A stretch of 64,000 bases of DNA from Thalassospira sp. HJ (GCF_000948415.1 NZ_JYII01000006.1:248001-312000); one strand, 5' to 3'. Shown: positions 9,762 through 19,222, counted from the first letter of the stretch. A program made the numbers and translations. The notes: generated by a model not told the origin, from the sequence alone.

Positions 9762-9986
9762 TTAGCCGAACAGAACGATCAGCGCAACGACGAGTGCGAA
9801 CAGTGCAATAGCTTCGGTAACAGCAAAGCCGATCCAGCCATACAGTTCAACGTCGCCTTTTGCAGCCGGGTTACGGCCAACAGTCGCAATCAGGCTCGAC
9901 CAGATGTTACCAACACCGATACCGGCACCAATCATGCCAATAGCAGCCAGGCCAGCACCAATCATCTTAGCAGCATCGAGTTCCAT
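9762..9986 (-). CDS. atpE: ATP synthase Fo subunit c
   Basis: A 74-residue proteolipid forming the rotor ring. Two membrane helices (about 8-30 and 50-73) flank the polar loop GRNPAAKGD. The ion-carrying carboxylate is Glu58 in GFAVTEAIALFAL. The glutamine found in helix 1 of sodium-dependent rings is absent, so proton coupling is expected. It sits between atpB and the b' gene. The downstream hairpin may help supply the many c copies needed per complex. Confidence 0.97.
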   Translation of the reverse strand: MELDAAKMIGAGLAAIGMIGAGIGVGNIWSSLIATVGRNPAAKGDVELYGWIGFAVTEAIALFALVVALIVLFG

Positions 9987-10046
9987 AACTTCACCCTTTC
10001 GAATTTCTTAAAGGCAATCAGAAGAGATCACACCAAACCACACACA

Positions 10047-10769
10047 TCAGTGCATGTGGATTGCATCATGGAGATAGATGCAGGTGAGAATTGTGTAGAC
10101 ATAAGCCTGAAGCGCAGCAATGCCGAACTCCAGAACAGTAATCCCCGTCAGCATCGCAAAGGGAAGTACGCCGAGAATGCCAATCAGGCCGACGAACCCA
10201 CCGATAACTTTCAGCATGATGTGGCCGACGGTCATGTTTGCAAACAGTCGGATCGCCAGGCTGAACGGACGAGAGAAATAGGAGATGATTTCGATCGGGA
10301 CCAGAATGATCGCAGTCGCAAGCGGCGCACCTTCAGGGAAGAACATCCGAAGGTAATGCGTACCATGACGCATGAAGCCGATGACCGTCACACCGAGGAA
10401 GATCACCAGAGCCATCGCAAAGGTAACTGCGATGTGGCTCGTAAAGGTAAAGCTGTGCGGGATCATGCCAAGCAGGTTCCCGAACAGAACAAACATAAAC
10501 AGTGTAAAGACGAACGGGAAATACTTGCGACCTGCGCTTCCCACGTTGTCCTTGAGCATGTTGGCGACGAATTCGTACATCACCTCGGCAGCACCCTGCC
10601 AGCGGCCCGGAACCAGCGCGCCGCGACGCATCGAAAGCGTCATGAAGCCCGTTACGAGAACGGCTGCGATCACCATCCAAAGTGCGGAGTTGGTGAAGGA
10701 AACATCAATGCCAGCAACCGAAAGCTCGGCCAAGGGCTTGATTTCAAACTGCTCTAGCGGTCCAGCCAC
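10047..10769 (-). CDS. atpB: ATP synthase Fo subunit a
   Basis: A 240-residue a subunit with about five to six membrane helices. The essential arginine is Arg174 in FSLAIRLFANMTVGH. GNLLGMIPHSFTFTSHIAV is the conserved helix-loop region. The start is GTG, with GAGG about 7 nt upstream. It forms the proton half-channels with the c ring. It lies 21 bp downstream of atpI in the Fo operon; the F1 genes are not in this window, as is usual in alphaproteobacteria where the two halves are separate. Confidence 0.97.
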   Translation of the reverse strand: MAGPLEQFEIKPLAELSVAGIDVSFTNSALWMVIAAVLVTGFMTLSMRRGALVPGRWQGAAEVMYEFVANMLKDNVGSAGRKYFPFVFTLFMFVLFGNLLGMIPHSFTFTSHIAVTFAMALVIFLGVTVIGFMRHGTHYLRMFFPEGAPLATAIILVPIEIISYFSRPFSLAIRLFANMTVGHIMLKVIGGFVGLIGILGVLPFAMLTGITVLEFGIAALQAYVYTILTCIYLHDAIHMH

Positions 10770-10790
10770 CGTAATCCTCGCTCAATATTA

Positions 10791-11156
10791 TCAGGGTTCG
10801 GATTGGTCCCCGTTCCCCTGCTTGCGCTCCCCCATCGCACGACCAAGTCCGACAGCACTGTCAAAACCCTTGGCAACACGATAAGCGTTCAAACCTCCAG
10901 CACCTGCTCCGAGAAAGACAAACAGAACAAGCAGCCAAGGTGTCGTATCAAGCACCCGATCCAGCGCCCAGCCGATCAGCAAGCCAACAAGGACAGCAGC
11001 GATCATTTCCGCCGAAATCCTCATGCCAAGCGCCATCCCTTGGGATGGTTTGCCGGTCGCCCGGTTCGGGCTGTGCAACTCTTCGCGTTTGCCTGTAACA
11101 GCTGCCAGTTTGCTTTCAAGCTCTGCTAATGAAGCGCGATCTTTATCATCGCTCAT
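10791..11156 (-). CDS. atpI: AtpI, ATP synthase assembly protein
   Basis: A 121-residue AtpI/Atp-zeta-type protein with a charged N-terminus (MSDDKDRASLAELESKLAAV) and two membrane helices (about 55-75 and 80-100) joined by WALDRVLDTTPW. AtpI helps c-ring assembly or magnesium handling. The frame is open up to 11288, but ATG at 11156 is chosen because a strong promoter lies at 11211-11239 and the extra N-terminus would overlap it. First gene of the Fo operon. Confidence 0.9.
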   Translation of the reverse strand: MSDDKDRASLAELESKLAAVTGKREELHSPNRATGKPSQGMALGMRISAEMIAAVLVGLLIGWALDRVLDTTPWLLVLFVFLGAGAGGLNAYRVAKGFDSAVGLGRAMGERKQGNGDQSEP

Positions 11157-11210
11157 TGTCGTGAACCCCGCTGTGGCAGCCCTGCAGACGTCGCAAGGAA
11201 ATGCGCGGGC

Positions 11211-11239
11211 AACATACTTAGCACCCCATGGGCTGTCAA
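11211..11239 (-). promoter_or_regulatory. Sigma-70-type promoter of the atp Fo operon
   Basis: On the minus strand TTGACA (11234-11239) is separated by 17 nt from TATGTT (11211-11216). This gives a predicted start near 11204 and a leader of about 48 nt to atpI. Confidence 0.8.
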
Positions 11240-11605
11240 GCTGTAAAACCCCGTCTTGCGCGACCTGCGAAAACCGGAATAATTCCAATTATTTCAGATA
11301 TTTAACCTATGAAATGTGAAGGAAAACACTTTTAGAGTTAGGCAATAGTCGCAGTCACATTAATTCCCGCTGATCGGCCCTACCTGCCTGCAACCGGCGG
11401 TTTTCCTTGGTTCCCGCCGGTTTTACGGCTTTTGCCAAGGTGCCTGACAAACTTGGTGTTTTTCCCCAAGACCCGGCAATTTGCCAAAATCAGGACCTTT
11501 TTTTGCCAGATGCATGAAATATCGGCCGGTTAAACGCACCTGGCGTTCCCGATTCACCTGCAATGCGCAAAACGTGTTACCGGTGCCCGCGCAATCGGAA
11601 ACCCT
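11240..11605. other. Intergenic region between atp promoter and methyltransferase gene
   Basis: About 365 bp without a convincing gene. It contains one notable inverted repeat, AACCGGCGG (11392-11400) and CCGCCGGTT (11414-11422), with a 13-nt loop. It may be a transcript end for one strand, but there is no long T-run. The remainder shows nothing recognisable. Confidence 0.5.
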
Positions 11606-12937
11606 TCAGACCTTGCGCACGCGCAAAGTACGTTCGCCGTCCGATTTCTGCCAGCCATCTGGTTTGGCAGCCAGCATCCAGTCAAACTTGTGAAACAGTG
11701 CCCAGACAGCGCCCAGCGTATTGATCGCAATCGAATTCATATCAATCGGCTGCTTATCAAGAATTTCATCGCGCAAGATCGCGACGAGTTCTGCGACCGA
11801 GTTTCTGCCATCAAACACCGCCAGCAACCGCGCCAGATCCGGCCCACCGGTCAGATCCACCGCATTGCCGCTGCCATCCTCGATCAGGACCGGCTGACCC
11901 GCGAGTGCGACCAGATCATCAAAGAAACTCTCATTAGGCTGGACAAAGAAATAGGGGGCCAGTTCGGCATCAGGCAGCACTTCTGTACTTTGCCCCTTGT
12001 CCTCGCGCGTCAGATAGAAGGCATGAAGCGGCATCGCGCCACTGAACCGTTCGCAAAATGCCTGCTGATCGCGCAGTGGCTTGGCAGCCAGTTCGCGCAG
12101 CAAGGCCGGATCGCGGACGAGATTTTCGATATTGTAATGCGCCTTGCCCGTACCACCGAAACCAAAGAAGCCGGTGAAGGCCGCGACATGCAAGGCCGCA
12201 GACGCTGCAAAGCGATAAACCCCATGAACATCATAGGCGCATTCAACCGGATGCAGCAGCAGATCAACGATTTCCGGATCGTTTTCAAGCAGACCTTTGA
12301 TAAAGCCGGGACCACCACCCATTTTAAGCAACATGTTGTCTTCGGGCAGCCCCGAAAGAAGTGTGCGCGTCATGGCAAGCTGTTGCTGCAGGTCTTTGCC
12401 TTCCAGCAATGGCTCGATCATTTTGCGCCACTCAGTGACCGCCAAGCGACCATGTTCGCCATACACCATGATGCCCATCGCACCATCGGCCTTAAGCACC
12501 GAAGTCAGGTCACGAAGCCCCTCTTCCGGGTCTTCAAGATGGTGCAGCACGCCAGCACAATTGATGTAATCGAACGCTTCAGGTTCAGACTTCGCGAACT
12601 CCAAGATCGTCTGATTAACGTAGGTGATGTTTGAAAGGCCGCGCGCCTCGGCCCGGGCGCGGGCGACCTTGGTGCTGGCACTTGACGGTTCAAGATAGGT
12701 CACAGACCCGCCAACATCGCGGAGCTGTTCTGCAAGCCAGATCAGGGAATCGCCAGTGCCGCCGCCAGCAACCAGCGCACGAAAACTGTCATCGAAGTCC
12801 CGTGTCCCGCCAAAGCAGTAATGATTGACCCGTGACAGGGTATCGAGTGGCGGCATTAACAGGCGGTCTTTTTCCTGCTGCGGATCGCGCAGCGGATAGG
12901 GAAACTGTTCGTAAAGCTCGCGCACTTTTTGAGACAT
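11606..12937 (-). CDS. SAM-dependent methyltransferase (class I) with C-terminal extension
   Basis: A 443-residue protein. N-terminal MSQKVRELYEQFPYPLRDP resembles the start of several tRNA/natural-product type methyltransferases. The SAM-binding glycine motif is ALVAGGGTGDSLIWLAEQL (about 55-73), and FDYINCAGVLHHLEDP is motif post-II/III. The roughly 200-residue C-terminal part is unassigned; it contains ...DLARLLAVFDGRNSVAELVAIL, a PqqD-like winged-helix pattern. ATG at 12937 has GAAGG just upstream and is preferred to a TTG nine codons earlier. It lies 88 bp downstream of smc. The substrate is unknown. Confidence 0.8.
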   Translation of the reverse strand: MSQKVRELYEQFPYPLRDPQQEKDRLLMPPLDTLSRVNHYCFGGTRDFDDSFRALVAGGGTGDSLIWLAEQLRDVGGSVTYLEPSSASTKVARARAEARGLSNITYVNQTILEFAKSEPEAFDYINCAGVLHHLEDPEEGLRDLTSVLKADGAMGIMVYGEHGRLAVTEWRKMIEPLLEGKDLQQQLAMTRTLLSGLPEDNMLLKMGGGPGFIKGLLENDPEIVDLLLHPVECAYDVHGVYRFAASAALHVAAFTGFFGFGGTGKAHYNIENLVRDPALLRELAAKPLRDQQAFCERFSGAMPLHAFYLTREDKGQSTEVLPDAELAPYFFVQPNESFFDDLVALAGQPVLIEDGSGNAVDLTGGPDLARLLAVFDGRNSVAELVAILRDEILDKQPIDMNSIAINTLGAVWALFHKFDWMLAAKPDGWQKSDGERTLRVRKV

Positions 12938-12991
12938 TCGGCCTTCACCACCATTGAGTTTCAATGATGTGTAACACCGCGTGCCCTATCA

Positions 12992-13016
12992 GTTTATTAA
13001 TGGAATGCTTAATAAC
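12992..13016. promoter_or_regulatory. AT-rich palindrome ahead of the methyltransferase gene
   Basis: GTTTATTAA (12992-13000) and TTAATAAC (13009-13016) form a nearly perfect inverted repeat with an 8-nt spacer, in the gap between smc and the methyltransferase gene. It could be an operator; the cognate protein is unknown. Confidence 0.35.
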
Positions 13017-13025
13017 GCGCGCGAA

Positions 13026-16000
13026 CTAGTTGGTGAAGTCGAGCTCGGTCTGTTCTTTCTTGGAATAGACTTCTGCCTGATGCAGATCGACCGACACCAG
13101 CGAGGACACACCACGTTCGGCCATGGTCACACCAAACAGGCGGTTCATCCGGGCCATGGTCATACGGTGGTGGGTAATGACCAGGAAGCGGGTATTGGCA
13201 TGACGGCCAATGGCCTCCAACAGCTTACAGAAACGGTCAACGTTGGCGTCATCAAGCGGGGCGTCAACCTCATCGAGCACGCATATCGGTGCCGGGTTGG
13301 TCAGGAAGACCGCAAACAGCAAAGCAACAGCCGTCAGCGCCTGCTCACCACCCGATAGAAGCGACAGATGCTGAAGCTTCTTGCCCGGCGGGGATGCCAT
13401 GATCTCAAGCCCGGCTTCCAGCGGATCATCCGCGTCGGTCAGCATCAGATGCGCACCACCGCCGCCAAACAGGCGGACAAACAATTGCTGGAAGTGTTTG
13501 TCGACCTCGTCAAAGGCCGCCTTAAGGCGCGCGCGGGCTTCGCGGTTGAGCTGATTGATGCCATTGCGAAGTTTCTCAATGGCAGCAATCAAATCATCGC
13601 GTTCCGACACCATGGTGTCTTTCTGTTCCTGCATCTCGGCCAGTTCGACCTCGGCACGCAGGTTGACCGCACCAAGGTTTTCACGCTCGCGGGTCTGACG
13701 TTGCAGCCGGGCTTCGATGTCGCCTTCGGCTGGCAGGTCCTTGGTCAGATCAATCTGGCCCAGTTCAACCAGTTGATCTGGCGTAGCGTTCACACGTTCA
13801 CGGATACGTTCGATCAAATCACGGCGGTGTTGTTCGGCCTGTTCCAGCAATGCTTCACAGCGCACGCGACCTTCGCGGGCCTCGGCCAGTTTTTGTTCAG
13901 CTTCGCGCAGGTTCATGTCCGCTTCGCGCTGTGCATTCTCGGCGCGCTGCAACTCATCGGCGGCGTCCTTGCGGGTCTGGTCGGAAAGTTCGATCCGGTC
14001 AGAAAGGATCGCACGGCGTTCTTCGATCTCTTCGGGCTTAAGTTCAAGCTCCTCGATCTCCATGCGTGCTTCTTCCTGACGTTCGCGCAATTCGGCAACG
14101 CGTTCGCCCGCCCCTGATGCACGTTCGTTCCAGGTGGAGATTTCGTTTTCAACGAATTCAAGGCGCTTGCGCCGGCCTGACATGGTGCTTTGCATACGTT
14201 CAAGCTGGCTGCGTGCTTCCATCTGATCGGCGCGCGCATCGGCCAGATTGGCGCGCTTTTCAATTAGCTCCGCCTTGATTTCCATCAGGCCTTCGCTGCT
14301 TTCCTCAGGCAAGGCGGCGAGCTCTTCCTGTTCGGCGATCAGTTCATCAAGGTCCTGCTTGGCGCGTTTTTCGGCCTCTTCGGCGTTCTGAAGGCGGCTT
14401 TCAATCGCGCTGGCATCGCGTTTGATATTGGCGATTTCCTCACGCGCGGAGGACGCAGAATTTTCCGCATCGCGCACTGCACGATGGGATTCCTGCTCGG
14501 CCGTTCGGGCCGCCTCGATTTCTTCATCAAGACGTTCGACATTTTCACTGGCGATCTCGGCCCGTTCGCTTGCGGCTTCGACCACCGCATCGACTTCTTC
14601 AAGTTCGGCACGCAATTCTTCAAGACGGTTGCGTTGACGCAGACGCACCGCGGCCGGTAATTCAGCCCCGGCAAGAATGCGATAGCCATCCCAACGCCAC
14701 AGCGCGCCTTCGCGTGAGACAAGGCGTTGCCCAACCTTCAGGTTCTTGGCAAGGAAGTTACCCGTGGCTTCGTCATCAACAATGCCGATCTGCCAAAGGC
14801 GACGGTTCAAAAGGGCGGGTGCCTCAACATATTTGGCAAGTGCTGTCACACCATCCGGCAGGGCCGGATCGTCGGTTGCCGGATCAATCGCCGACCAATG
14901 CATCGCGGCATCGGCTGCATCCGGCGCATCAAGGTCCTCGCCAAGGGCCGCGGCCATCGCCAATTCAAAGCCGCCCTGAACCGTGATGTTTTCGATCACG
15001 CCGGGATATTTATCGTCATCACCGCCGCGCAGCAGGCTTTCAAGGGCTTCGATCTCGGCCGTCAGGCGGGCCTTGCGGCTTTCGGCATCGCGAAGGGCAT
15101 CGCGGGCACTGCTTTCAGCGGTTTTCAGGCTGTCTTCGCGGTCGCGCATCTCGGCTAGGCGCATCTCGGCCTCTTCGACCGCCATTTTGCGCTGCTCGAC
15201 CAGTTCCTCGCACTCTTCAAGATGCATGCTGGCTTCTTCAAGGGCCTCGGAAAAGTCGGCTTCGATGCGGATGTCATCAAGCTTGGCAACCGCTTCGTCA
15301 TGGCGCTCGGTCAGGCGTGCACGACGGGCATTCAGCTCGCTCAGGCGCTGTTGTACTGATTTGAGGCGTGCCTCTTCCTCGGCGACCTTGTTGGTCATCG
15401 CATCGACATCGACTTCAAGTTCTTCGACCCGAAGGGCCTTTTCGGAGGCGACTTCGCGGGCCTCATCAAGGGCGTCGTCTTCGCCACCCTGGGCCTCGCT
15501 CAGTTCTTCGCGCTCCTCTTTAAGCTTTTTAAGTGCGCCTTCGGCATCACTTGCCAGTTCTGCCTCACGCGCAAGGTCGGCATCGATCTGCTGGATGCGG
15601 CCACGCAGCTGGCCCATCTGGGTTTCGATCTGGGCTTTGTCCTTATCAAGGCCTTCGCGCTCGATCAAAAGGCGCTGCAGGGCGGCTGCGGCCTCAGATT
15701 CTTTTTTGCGAAGATCTGGCAGGCTTGCGGCGACATGGGCCTGAACCGTTGTTGCCTCGGTCACTGACGAGGTCAGATCCCGCACGGCACTTTCACCTGC
15801 GACCAGCAATTCGCGCGCATCTTCCTGCCGCTTCTGGGCATCGGTCCAGCGGATGTGGAACAGCAATGCCTCGGTCTCGCGGACACTTTCGGAAAGCTTG
15901 CGATAGCGTTCGGCCTGTCTTGCCTGCTTTTGCAGCGAGGCGATCTGCCCATCAAGCTGCAACAGAACATCTTCAAGACGTTCCATATTCTGTTCAGCAT

Positions 16001-16559
16001 TCTTAAGGCGAAGCTCCGCCTCGTGACGGCGGGAATGCAGGCCGGTAATGCCAGCGGCTTCTTCAAGGATCAGGCGACGCTGGATCGGTTTGGCCCCGAT
16101 CAGGGCGCCAATTTTGCCTTGGGACACCATGGCATTTGAGCGCGCACCGGTCGCGGCATCGGCAAACAGCAATTGCACATCACGTGCGCGCACATCCTTG
16201 CCATTGACGCGATAGTTCGACCCACCACCGCGTTCGATGCGGCGTGTGACTTCGAGAAGATCAAAGTCGTTGAACATCGCGGGCGCCTTGCGCTCGCTGT
16301 TATCAAGGGTCACGGAAACTTCGGCGACGTTACGCGCAGGGCGGCTTGATGTGCCGCCAAAAATAACGTCGGACATGTCAGACCCACGCATCTGCTTGGC
16401 CGATGTTTCGCCCATCACCCAGCGCAGTGCTTCAACAAGATTGGATTTGCCACAGCCGTTCGGGCCGACAACACCGGTCAGCCCGTCTTCAACGAGTAGA
16501 TCTGTTGAATCGACGAAGGATTTGAACCCCGTCAGCTTTAGCGATTTAAACTGGACCAA
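13026..16559 (-). CDS. smc: Chromosome partition protein SMC
   Basis: A 1177-residue SMC protein of usual bacterial length. Order: N-terminal ABC half with Walker A GPNGCGKSN (32-40); long coiled coil; hinge at about 500-650 (GVIENITVQGGFELAMAAALGE...); second coiled coil; and C-terminal half with the signature LSGGEQALTAVALLFAV and Walker B CVLDEVDAPLDDAN. It compacts and segregates the chromosome with ScpA/ScpB, which are not in this window. The start is TTG (MVQFKSLKLTGFKSFVD), fixed by an in-frame stop directly upstream and by GGGGG six nt ahead. It follows the DsbA-like gene, with a strong hairpin in the 73-bp gap. Confidence 0.98.
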   Translation of the reverse strand: MVQFKSLKLTGFKSFVDSTDLLVEDGLTGVVGPNGCGKSNLVEALRWVMGETSAKQMRGSDMSDVIFGGTSSRPARNVAEVSVTLDNSERKAPAMFNDFDLLEVTRRIERGGGSNYRVNGKDVRARDVQLLFADAATGARSNAMVSQGKIGALIGAKPIQRRLILEEAAGITGLHSRRHEAELRLKNAEQNMERLEDVLLQLDGQIASLQKQARQAERYRKLSESVRETEALLFHIRWTDAQKRQEDARELLVAGESAVRDLTSSVTEATTVQAHVAASLPDLRKKESEAAAALQRLLIEREGLDKDKAQIETQMGQLRGRIQQIDADLAREAELASDAEGALKKLKEEREELSEAQGGEDDALDEAREVASEKALRVEELEVDVDAMTNKVAEEEARLKSVQQRLSELNARRARLTERHDEAVAKLDDIRIEADFSEALEEASMHLEECEELVEQRKMAVEEAEMRLAEMRDREDSLKTAESSARDALRDAESRKARLTAEIEALESLLRGGDDDKYPGVIENITVQGGFELAMAAALGEDLDAPDAADAAMHWSAIDPATDDPALPDGVTALAKYVEAPALLNRRLWQIGIVDDEATGNFLAKNLKVGQRLVSREGALWRWDGYRILAGAELPAAVRLRQRNRLEELRAELEEVDAVVEAASERAEIASENVERLDEEIEAARTAEQESHRAVRDAENSASSAREEIANIKRDASAIESRLQNAEEAEKRAKQDLDELIAEQEELAALPEESSEGLMEIKAELIEKRANLADARADQMEARSQLERMQSTMSGRRKRLEFVENEISTWNERASGAGERVAELRERQEEARMEIEELELKPEEIEERRAILSDRIELSDQTRKDAADELQRAENAQREADMNLREAEQKLAEAREGRVRCEALLEQAEQHRRDLIERIRERVNATPDQLVELGQIDLTKDLPAEGDIEARLQRQTRERENLGAVNLRAEVELAEMQEQKDTMVSERDDLIAAIEKLRNGINQLNREARARLKAAFDEVDKHFQQLFVRLFGGGGAHLMLTDADDPLEAGLEIMASPPGKKLQHLSLLSGGEQALTAVALLFAVFLTNPAPICVLDEVDAPLDDANVDRFCKLLEAIGRHANTRFLVITHHRMTMARMNRLFGVTMAERGVSSLVSVDLHQAEVYSKKEQTELDFTN

Positions 16560-16591
16560 TCATGTCCCCCGGTCCGACCCTGTCCCCTGTT

Positions 16592-16619
16592 GCCGAACAC
16601 CGCGGACGCGGTGTCCGGC
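16592..16619 (-). other. Strong stem-loop between dsbA-like gene and smc
   Basis: A 13-bp inverted repeat with one mismatch (core ACACCGCG / CGCGGTGT) and a 2-nt centre. There is no T-run on the minus strand. It may act as a processing or attenuation element between the two genes. Confidence 0.6.
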
Positions 16620-16632
16620 AGAATTGTTTTGA

Positions 16633-17229
16633 TTAGTCGATAAGGTCTTCGACTTTGTCGATAAAGAATTCGGCATCACGCGAACCGGCAATGGTGTCAC
16701 CATCCAGCACGAAGCTCGGCGTGGAATTGACGTTGAATTCCTGTTCACCGGTCATGCGCGAAGCAACAATACCATCAATCAGTTCCTGATCAGCCATGCA
16801 GGCATCAACCGCATCGCCGCTCATGCCAGCAAAGCGGACAACTTCCTTGATGCTGCCGATCGGGTCCTGCGAACGTGCCCAGGTCATCTGCGATTTGAAC
16901 AGCATGCCCAGAACACCGAAATAGCGATCTTCGCCAGCGCACTGCGCAATGGCAGCTGCACGCAGGGCAACACCATCAAGGGGATAGTCGCGGAAGATCA
17001 GCTTGAGCTTGCCGGTATCAATCAGCTTTTCCTTGATCTCAGGCAGAACCTCGGTGTGGAAGGACGCACAGTGCGGGCAGGTCAAAGATGCATATTCAAT
17101 CATCGTGACCGGTGCATTCTCGTCACCCATCACATGTTCTTTCCACTCAACTGCTTGTGCCTGCTGGGCGCTTGCCAGCCCAACCATCATCAAAAAAGCA
17201 CCAGCAAGAAACTTAACTGCCTTTAGCAA
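16633..17229 (-). CDS. DsbA-family thiol:disulfide oxidoreductase
   Basis: A 198-residue exported thioredoxin-fold protein. The signal peptide (1-26, ending AQAVEW) is followed by a short lead and the CPHC active site (Cys51, Cys54) in EYASLTCPHCASFH. The helical insertion is present, and the cis-proline loop is NVNSTPSFVL. It is a DsbA/Com1-like periplasmic oxidoreductase that probably introduces or isomerises disulfides. The start is TTG with a clean GGAGG six nt upstream. This place between a DUF721 gene and smc is the usual alphaproteobacterial position. Confidence 0.93.
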   Translation of the reverse strand: MLKAVKFLAGAFLMMVGLASAQQAQAVEWKEHVMGDENAPVTMIEYASLTCPHCASFHTEVLPEIKEKLIDTGKLKLIFRDYPLDGVALRAAAIAQCAGEDRYFGVLGMLFKSQMTWARSQDPIGSIKEVVRFAGMSGDAVDACMADQELIDGIVASRMTGEQEFNVNSTPSFVLDGDTIAGSRDAEFFIDKVEDLID

Positions 17230-17258
17230 GGAAACCTCCGTTAAAACAAAGTTTTGTG

Positions 17259-17288
17259 ATTACAAGCCTGTTGCAGCACGGGAGTCAA
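17259..17288 (-). promoter_or_regulatory. Promoter of the dsbA-like gene
   Basis: On the minus strand TTGACT (17283-17288), an 18-nt spacer and TGTAAT (17259-17264) lie about 30 nt upstream of the TTG start. Confidence 0.6.
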
Positions 17289-17461
17289 CACACCCCCGAA
17301 AACGGCTATGCCACCAACGAGTCGCCAAGTTGGCGCGCAATTGCGGCAACTCCGTGATCGTTCATTTCAATAAACTGATTCGATTATCCCCGACGTGCAA
17401 GACAACAGCTCGTGACCGGATGACGCGCCCCAACGGGCGACAGGCGACTTCGCCACAGCCC

Positions 17462-18073
17462 TTATTTCTTGCCGGGTTTGGGCCGCAAACCACCACTTGC
17501 ACCGGCGATATGACGACCAAGGCGGGTCAGGACTTCCCGTAGGTGCGGATCTTCGATCTTTTCGAGGTCCGCCTGACGCGATGGGCTGATGTCGGCTTCG
17601 GGGACTTCGGTCGGGCGATGGACGGTGCGTTCGGGGCGTGAAATGTCGCCCTGAAGCATGGTGATCTTGTTGATCGCCCGATAACCGAAATAGCTGTTCA
17701 CGCGTTCGATGATCTGCGGCATGCGGTGCTGGAGTTCAAGAGCGACCGGCCCGACAACCCGGATCAACAGCGTCCCGCCAGCTATGCTTTCCTTGGGCGG
17801 CGGGCTGTATTTCAGCGGCATGGTATATTTTTCAAGATCGCTTCCGACGATCTCGGCCCAATGCAGGATGATTTCGGTCTGGAAAAAGCCGCGCTTGCGC
17901 ACCAGTGGCCGGGTCAGATTACCGACAAGCGGCGCAACATTGCGAAGGCCCATGCGGCGTTCCGAACTGCCAAGCGGAGCAAATGCCTGCTTCTTTTTCG
18001 GTGCCACGGTTTTGGATGCCTGATCCATCACCGAGCCACTTTTCGTACCAGTGTTATCTTTTTTCTTGCTCAC
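17462..18073 (-). CDS. DUF721 (DciA-like) protein
   Basis: A protein of about 203 residues with a DUF721 domain. A lysine-rich N-terminal tail (SKKKDNTGTKSG) precedes the core: GFFQTEIILHWAEIVGSDL, then GGTLLIRVVGPVALELQHRMPQIIERVNSYFG. DUF721 members include DciA, the ancestral loader of the replicative helicase DnaB; whether this copy loads helicase is inference. The GTG at 18073 is chosen because the longer frame would run past the divergent mutY start at 18143. Another possible start is the Met 15 codons downstream. Divergent from mutY. Confidence 0.8.
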   Translation of the reverse strand: MSKKKDNTGTKSGSVMDQASKTVAPKKKQAFAPLGSSERRMGLRNVAPLVGNLTRPLVRKRGFFQTEIILHWAEIVGSDLEKYTMPLKYSPPPKESIAGGTLLIRVVGPVALELQHRMPQIIERVNSYFGYRAINKITMLQGDISRPERTVHRPTEVPEADISPSRQADLEKIEDPHLREVLTRLGRHIAGASGGLRPKPGKK

Positions 18074-18142
18074 GCCCGCTTCTTTCGTAGGGTCTGCATA
18101 ACTTCGGACCAGATCCGTAAAACAACATAACACGGGATCGAC

Positions 18143-19222
18143 GTGCATTTCACCCAACAGGACAGACAACGCCTCGCAGCGAGCATGCTGGAATGGTATG
18201 ACCGCCATCACCGCACCCTGCCCTGGCGCTCAGAACCCGGCGAGACGCCCGATCCGTATCACGTCTGGCTTAGCGAAATCATGCTGCAACAAACCACCGT
18301 GCAGACGGTGGGGCCGTATTTTGCAGCCTTTTTGAAACGCTGGCCAGCAGTGACCGATCTCGCCAATGCCGAACTTGATGATGTTCTGCACGCCTGGCAA
18401 GGGTTGGGATATTACGCCCGTGCGCGCAACCTGCATAAATGCGCCAAGGTGGTTGCAACCGACTATGACGGTGTCTTTCCCGATACCGAGGAAGGCTTGC
18501 TGAAACTGCCCGGCATTGGCCCCTATACCGCCTGCGCAGTTGCGGCTATTGCCTTTAACCGCCATGCAAGCCCGGTGGATGGCAATATCGAACGGGTGAT
18601 TTCACGTCTGTTTGCGTTGGAAACGCCACTTCCCGACGTCAAACCCGAAATCAAGGAAAAGTCGGCTGCCCTGACGCCATCCAATCGCCCAGGTGACTAT
18701 GCCCAGGCATTGATGGATCTGGGGGCTACGGTCTGCACCCCGCGCAATCCGGCATGTGGTATTTGCCCTTGGCAAGCAGACTGCGAGGGCCGCAAATCAG
18801 GCATCGCCCCCGACCTTCCAAAAAAACGCAAGAAGGAGCCGAAACCAACCCGGGTCGGCTATGCCTTCTGGATCCGGCGCGAAGATGATGGTCGCATTCT
18901 GGTGCGCCGCCGCCCGGAAAAAGGATTGCTGGGGGGCTTGTATGAAGTGCCGGGCAGCGACTGGCGCGCGATTGAGGCACCCGATGATGTCATGCTGTCC
19001 GAAGCCCCGGTATCTGCCGAATGGTCGGAACTTGATGGTACGGTGGGCCATACATTTACGCATTTTCATCTTACTGTCAGCGTGCTTGCCGCCACCCTGC
19101 CAGCACACGAGGCCGATCAACTTGATGGCAGTTGGACCACCATCGACGGTCTTTCGGACTTTGCCCTGCCGACCGTGATGAAAAAGATCGTCCGTCACGC
19201 CCTGAAATACAGGTCCGTGTGA
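18143..19222 (+). CDS. mutY: A/G-specific adenine DNA glycosylase MutY
   Basis: A 359-residue MutY. The catalytic Glu45 is in WLSEIMLQQTTV. The helix-hairpin-helix LPGIGPYTA (122-130) is followed by the catalytic Asp146 in VDGN. The [4Fe-4S] cluster ligands are Cys198, Cys205, Cys208 and Cys214 (C-x6-C-x2-C-x5-C). The C-terminal NUDIX-like domain (about 235-350) recognises 8-oxoguanine. It removes adenine mispaired with 8-oxoG. The start is GTG, divergent from the DUF721 gene. A strong terminator follows. Confidence 0.97.
   Translation: MHFTQQDRQRLAASMLEWYDRHHRTLPWRSEPGETPDPYHVWLSEIMLQQTTVQTVGPYFAAFLKRWPAVTDLANAELDDVLHAWQGLGYYARARNLHKCAKVVATDYDGVFPDTEEGLLKLPGIGPYTACAVAAIAFNRHASPVDGNIERVISRLFALETPLPDVKPEIKEKSAALTPSNRPGDYAQALMDLGATVCTPRNPACGICPWQADCEGRKSGIAPDLPKKRKKEPKPTRVGYAFWIRREDDGRILVRRRPEKGLLGGLYEVPGSDWRAIEAPDDVMLSEAPVSAEWSELDGTVGHTFTHFHLTVSVLAATLPAHEADQLDGSWTTIDGLSDFALPTVMKKIVRHALKYRSV

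Noticed and set aside
9723-10757. A 344-codon plus-strand frame
   Set aside because: It runs opposite atpE and atpB and across their gap. The translated product is rich in Asn/His/Arg with no domain and conflicts with certain genes.
11392-11422. Terminator of an unseen gene between atpI and the methyltransferase
   Set aside because: The inverted repeat is perfect but has a 13-nt loop and only a short T-run, and no gene ends next to it on either strand.
12992-13016. CtrA box before the methyltransferase gene
   Set aside because: The two TTAA halves are 8 nt apart rather than 7, and the site is a symmetrical palindrome, unlike CtrA boxes.
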